Of a stretch of 64,000 nucleotides of DNA, positions 59,596 through 64,000 are shown in pieces. A program made the translations under genes and the position numbers. Source of the DNA: Ectothiorhodospiraceae bacterium (GTDB lineage Bacteria; Pseudomonadota; Gammaproteobacteria; Nitrococcales; Aquisalimonadaceae); contig JAFIFV010000075.1 of assembly GCA_020831845.1 (NCBI GenBank), positions 1 to 64,000 on the forward strand, in the 5' to 3' direction. Position 1 is the stretch's first letter. Each line of letters begins with the position of its first letter. Under the pieces are notes generated by a model. That model ran no database searches. It was not told where the DNA came from and saw only the letters and a program-made list of their open reading frames with translations.

Positions 59596-59627
59596 GGTGC
59601 GCACCACAAAGTGGTGCACACCCTACG
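59596..59627. repeat. Palindromic intergenic repeat B
   Basis: GTGCGCACCAC-AAA-GTGGTGCACAC is a long palindrome with one mismatch and ends in the same ACCCTACG tail as repeat A. The gap 59373-59705 holds these two units and no credible gene. Such REP-like units are often at gene ends. Confidence 0.55.
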
Positions 59628-59705
59628 CCAGGATCGCCTCCTGCCGGAGCGTTGTCTTCGCTACGACCCAATCACCCTGAGGTGACGCCAGCCGCAGGCA
59701 GCGGC

Positions 59706-62171
59706 TCACTGGTTGATTTCGTTCCACTGGAACCGGGTGATCCGATTGCTGATCAGCGAGTAGACGAACACCGCCCCCCCACCCGATTCCACGTGCTCGG
59801 CGGCGAACAGTCCACCAGGGCGGGTGCCGAGATCCGGATCCAGCCAATGGCCGAGGTACGCAGGACTGATCGTGCCATCACCCGCCACCGGCGCGCCATC
59901 CGGGTTCGACCAGGCACGCGCCACCATGCTGAAACTGTCGCCCACGATCAGTGCATCCTGGGCCGCATCGTAGGCCAGCCCCACCGGCAGGAAGAACTGC
60001 TCCGGATCGAGTCCGTCGGGGTGATCGTAGGTGCCGCCGCCCTGCCCCACCTGCCCCAGCAGCGCGCCGTTGGAAGGATTCAGCGCCTGCACGCGCTGGT
60101 TACGGCGGTCGACCACGTAAACGCGGTCATCCAGCGCCAACACATCGTGGATCTGATCAAAGGTACCGGCCGCACCCTGGTCGAAAAACGCCGTGCCCAG
60201 GCTCCAGTCGGGGCCCAGGTCATCCCCTTTCGCGGCATCCGGTCCGCCGCTGTACCAGGCGCCCGTCAGCGTGCCGCTGCTGGCGTTGTAGTTGAAACGC
60301 CAGGCGTAGCCGCCAAAGCTTGTCAGATACACCTGATGCTGTCGGCTGCTCTCACTGCGCACCGATACCGCCACGGGAAAGTTGCCATTCGTGAATGCAA
60401 TGCGCGGAACCGCCAGACCGCCGGTGCGGTAGGTGAGATTGAAAATGTGCCGCAAGTTACCGTTGGCCGAATAGACGCGCAGGCTGCTGTCGCCGGTGTA
60501 GGGCCAGGGTAGCGTGGCATCGGCCGCCACCAGCACCGCCACGCTCTCGCCGAAGCCGCCGTCGGTGAAGGCGTTGATACCCATGACGCCGTAACTGATG
60601 TTGGTACCCGGGAATCGCCCCAGGTAATTGCCTTCGTGGTCGTACATGTTGATACGCGTATTCGGCGTATCGCTGACCAGCAGCCGGTTGGTGTTCTCGA
60701 AATAGGCCATGCCGGAAACAGCGTGGAGCTGCCCCTGCAGCGTGCGCGGATATCCCCAGAATTCGTGATTGCTCTGGCCTCCCACACCGGCGGAGACGGA
60801 ACAGCGCAGCAGCGTCTGGCCGCTGGAGGAACTCCAGCACTTCTTGATGCGGTGGTTGCCGGTGTCGCTGACCAGGTGAACGCGGGCGTTGGTGTAGTGG
60901 ATTCCCCAGGCCCAGATGTTTTCCCGATAGATGCTGCCATCCGCCCGGACCAGCGGGACCACGTCGTTGGGGAGTTGGAACGCGGCATCCTCGGTACCAG
61001 CTGTAGCGGGCGTGCGCATTTCGATCTGATGGATCCCAAGGCGGCCATACACCCAGGCGGCCTGGGCATCGGTGCTGCCGCTGCTGCGATACCTGATCGC
61101 GTGCGGATCACCACTCCCGGCAATGTTCGGCAGCTTGATGATACGGCCGTTGTAGGTGTCTGCAATGTACAGATTACCCGCCGCATCAGTGCGCAAACCA
61201 CGCGGCCGTTTCAGATGGTCTGCGCTACCGCCGGCATCGCGGAACCGGCCTATCATGTCCAGCAGACTCAATTGGCCGGTGCCGTTATCCACCGCGTAGA
61301 TCTTTACCCGGTTGCTGCCGTTGTCAGCCACGTAGACGTAGGTCTGTTCGGTCTGGGCATCACGGTAATAGGTCAGGCCCTGGGGGATGCGGAAACCGTC
61401 CCGCTTGTCGGGGTCCGAGGCATAGTCCTCGTAGTGCGTGGAGTTGCTGCCGTAGTTCTTGTCCACACCCCGGATGACAGGTCCCGCCGGTACGTGGCTT
61501 CCGCCCTGCTGCCAGCCCAGCGTCTGCACCAGCGTGGCCTGGTAGGCCAGATCCGGGTCGATCTGGAAAGCCTTGACCCTGTGATTGAACTCGTCCGACA
61601 CGTAAATGAAGCCCTGCGGCGTGATCACCATGTTCCTGGGCAACTTCAGCTCGTCCCCGCCCCCGGTGCCCTTGGTACCGATCGAGGTCACGTACTCGAA
61701 GGCGTTCGGATCACCGGAAACCGTACGGTAGAAGTGGATCTGGTGCAGACCGACGTCGTTCACGTACAAGCCCGCCAGGCGATTGTCATCGGCCTCGCTC
61801 TCGGACAGGAAGGCAATGCCCAGTGGCGCACGTATCTCCGGCACGCCGGCATGAGGGCTGTCCGCGGCCAGGCTCTGGGTTGAATCGTTCAACGTGCCGA
61901 TCCGCTGGCCGTTCAGGTTCAGCACCTGGATTTCGTGGTTGCCCATGTCCGCCACGTAAACCCGCACTGTGGCCGGATTGCTGCCCAGTGTGTCCATGTC
62001 ATAGGTGACCGTGGTGGGCGTGTTGAACTGGTAACGTTGATGAACCGGTTTCGACGCAAGTTCCGCCGAGCGGTCCTCGTCGGCAAACGTGATGAAGGCT
62101 GGCGCCAGTGCGGGAAATCCCGCCAGCAACGCCGAAAACAACACCCCGATTAGCAAACGCCTGATCGCCAT
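59706..62171 (-). CDS. Secreted NHL-repeat beta-propeller protein
   Basis: This 821-aa exported protein has a signal peptide (LLIGVLFSALLAGFPALAPA) and many NHL-type blades. Examples are VYVADMGNHEIQVLNLNGQR, GFIYVSDEFNHRVKAFQ, YVYVADNGSNRVKIYAVD, NLYIADTYNGRIIKLPN and VYVVDRRNQRVQALNPSNG, enough for one or two propellers. No catalytic domain is visible. NHL proteins in the periplasm or outside commonly bind ligands or other proteins. The gene is preceded by a dispersed repeat at 62218-62250 and is alone on its strand. A role at the cell surface with the polysaccharide is conceivable, without direct evidence. Confidence 0.88.
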   Translation of the reverse strand: MAIRRLLIGVLFSALLAGFPALAPAFITFADEDRSAELASKPVHQRYQFNTPTTVTYDMDTLGSNPATVRVYVADMGNHEIQVLNLNGQRIGTLNDSTQSLAADSPHAGVPEIRAPLGIAFLSESEADDNRLAGLYVNDVGLHQIHFYRTVSGDPNAFEYVTSIGTKGTGGGDELKLPRNMVITPQGFIYVSDEFNHRVKAFQIDPDLAYQATLVQTLGWQQGGSHVPAGPVIRGVDKNYGSNSTHYEDYASDPDKRDGFRIPQGLTYYRDAQTEQTYVYVADNGSNRVKIYAVDNGTGQLSLLDMIGRFRDAGGSADHLKRPRGLRTDAAGNLYIADTYNGRIIKLPNIAGSGDPHAIRYRSSGSTDAQAAWVYGRLGIHQIEMRTPATAGTEDAAFQLPNDVVPLVRADGSIYRENIWAWGIHYTNARVHLVSDTGNHRIKKCWSSSSGQTLLRCSVSAGVGGQSNHEFWGYPRTLQGQLHAVSGMAYFENTNRLLVSDTPNTRINMYDHEGNYLGRFPGTNISYGVMGINAFTDGGFGESVAVLVAADATLPWPYTGDSSLRVYSANGNLRHIFNLTYRTGGLAVPRIAFTNGNFPVAVSVRSESSRQHQVYLTSFGGYAWRFNYNASSGTLTGAWYSGGPDAAKGDDLGPDWSLGTAFFDQGAAGTFDQIHDVLALDDRVYVVDRRNQRVQALNPSNGALLGQVGQGGGTYDHPDGLDPEQFFLPVGLAYDAAQDALIVGDSFSMVARAWSNPDGAPVAGDGTISPAYLGHWLDPDLGTRPGGLFAAEHVESGGGAVFVYSLISNRITRFQWNEINQ

Positions 62172-62217
62172 GGCGATACCCCTCCTCCGGTTGTTCTTCT
62201 GATGAAAGCGAGTCCAT

Positions 62218-62250
62218 TAAGGGGGCGCTGAAGTATTCACGCTGCCCTAA
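62218..62250 (+). repeat. Dispersed repeat, single copy
   Basis: TTAAGGGGGCGCTGAAGTAT and then TCACGCTGCCCTAA occupies the middle of the 62172-62404 gap, which otherwise shows an AT-rich stretch (ACTCACTATTCATTAATTA) and no gene. The end CCTAA and start TTAAGG are themselves complementary. Confidence 0.7.
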
Positions 62251-62404
62251 AATGAGATATGACTCACTATTCATTAATTAGGCGGCAAAATGCCGCATGT
62301 CAAATCGGGGCAATGCAAGAAAGGTGGGGCGTACCCTTGGGCCTGGCCGAAACAAGGCCAGTGGCGCGCATTCCGGCGCTCTGGCACCGCTACGAGCGGG
62401 GGGG

Positions 62405-64000
<1,596 letters not shown>

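Overview
The window is GC-rich, densely coded bacterial DNA. Gene content points to a gammaproteobacterium: FixJ/FixL-type regulators, HemP with a Fur box, Rnk, a Pat-type acetyltransferase, a DUF3683 FAD/Fe-S oxidase and an FeS photolyase. Many proteins are acidic, so a halophilic or alkaliphilic relative of Ectothiorhodospiraceae or Halomonadaceae is plausible, but I cannot fix the genus. No rRNA, tRNA, CRISPR array or complete insertion sequence was seen. The two edge genes, lon on the left and a photolyase-related gene on the right, run out of the window.

Layout. 1-4.6 kb: stress genes (lon, hsp20, a YbaK-like deacylase, a tandem UspA), with a MITE-like element upstream of hsp20. 4.6-8.5 kb: a signalling block with two FixJ-type regulators, a 48-aa protein, a phasin-like protein and a soluble PAS kinase. 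8.7-10.9 kb: Fur-controlled hemP divergent from a DrrAB-type ABC exporter. 11.1-27.7 kb: an exopolysaccharide locus in four transcription blocks. 27.9-31.6 kb: a tricorn-like protease behind a putative Fur box. 31.6-49.8 kb: housekeeping and accessory genes, including a TetR-controlled lipid cluster, two divergent paralogous phosphoribosyltransferases, a substrate-binding protein paired with a GGDEF-EAL enzyme, a CoA-transferase/hydrolase, an orphan CdiI-like immunity protein, an AAC(3)-I-like acetyltransferase and rnk. 49.8-58.9 kb: a Pat-like gene and a giant FAD/Fe-S oxidase. Between them sits a two-gene insert behind a near-consensus sigma-54 promoter, bracketed by two copies of the oxidase 3' end. 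59-64 kb: a small membrane protein, a secreted NHL propeller, dapB and the photolyase-related gene.

The exopolysaccharide locus is the main functional system. Its enzymes match the classes of the xanthan (gum) pathway: a GumD/WcaJ-type initiating sugar-phosphate transferase, a GT26 (GumM class), a GT4 (GumH class), a GumK-like glucuronosyltransferase, Wzy, Wzx, an export lipoprotein-type protein, a chain-length protein and a pyruvyltransferase. A sulfotransferase, a GH5 glucanase and a kinase-dead BY-kinase homologue are added. I infer a cellulose-backbone, uronic-acid-containing, pyruvylated and possibly sulfated polymer.

The window also carries a family of short dispersed repeats (core AGGAAGCGCTGAAGTATTCA) at many gene borders, which look like transposon ends or MITE fragments. 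The sigma-54 operon at 52.9-54.9 kb, encoding a protein resembling the N-terminal part of ISL3 transposases without the catalytic half plus a conserved protein of unknown function, is the best candidate for an undescribed system.
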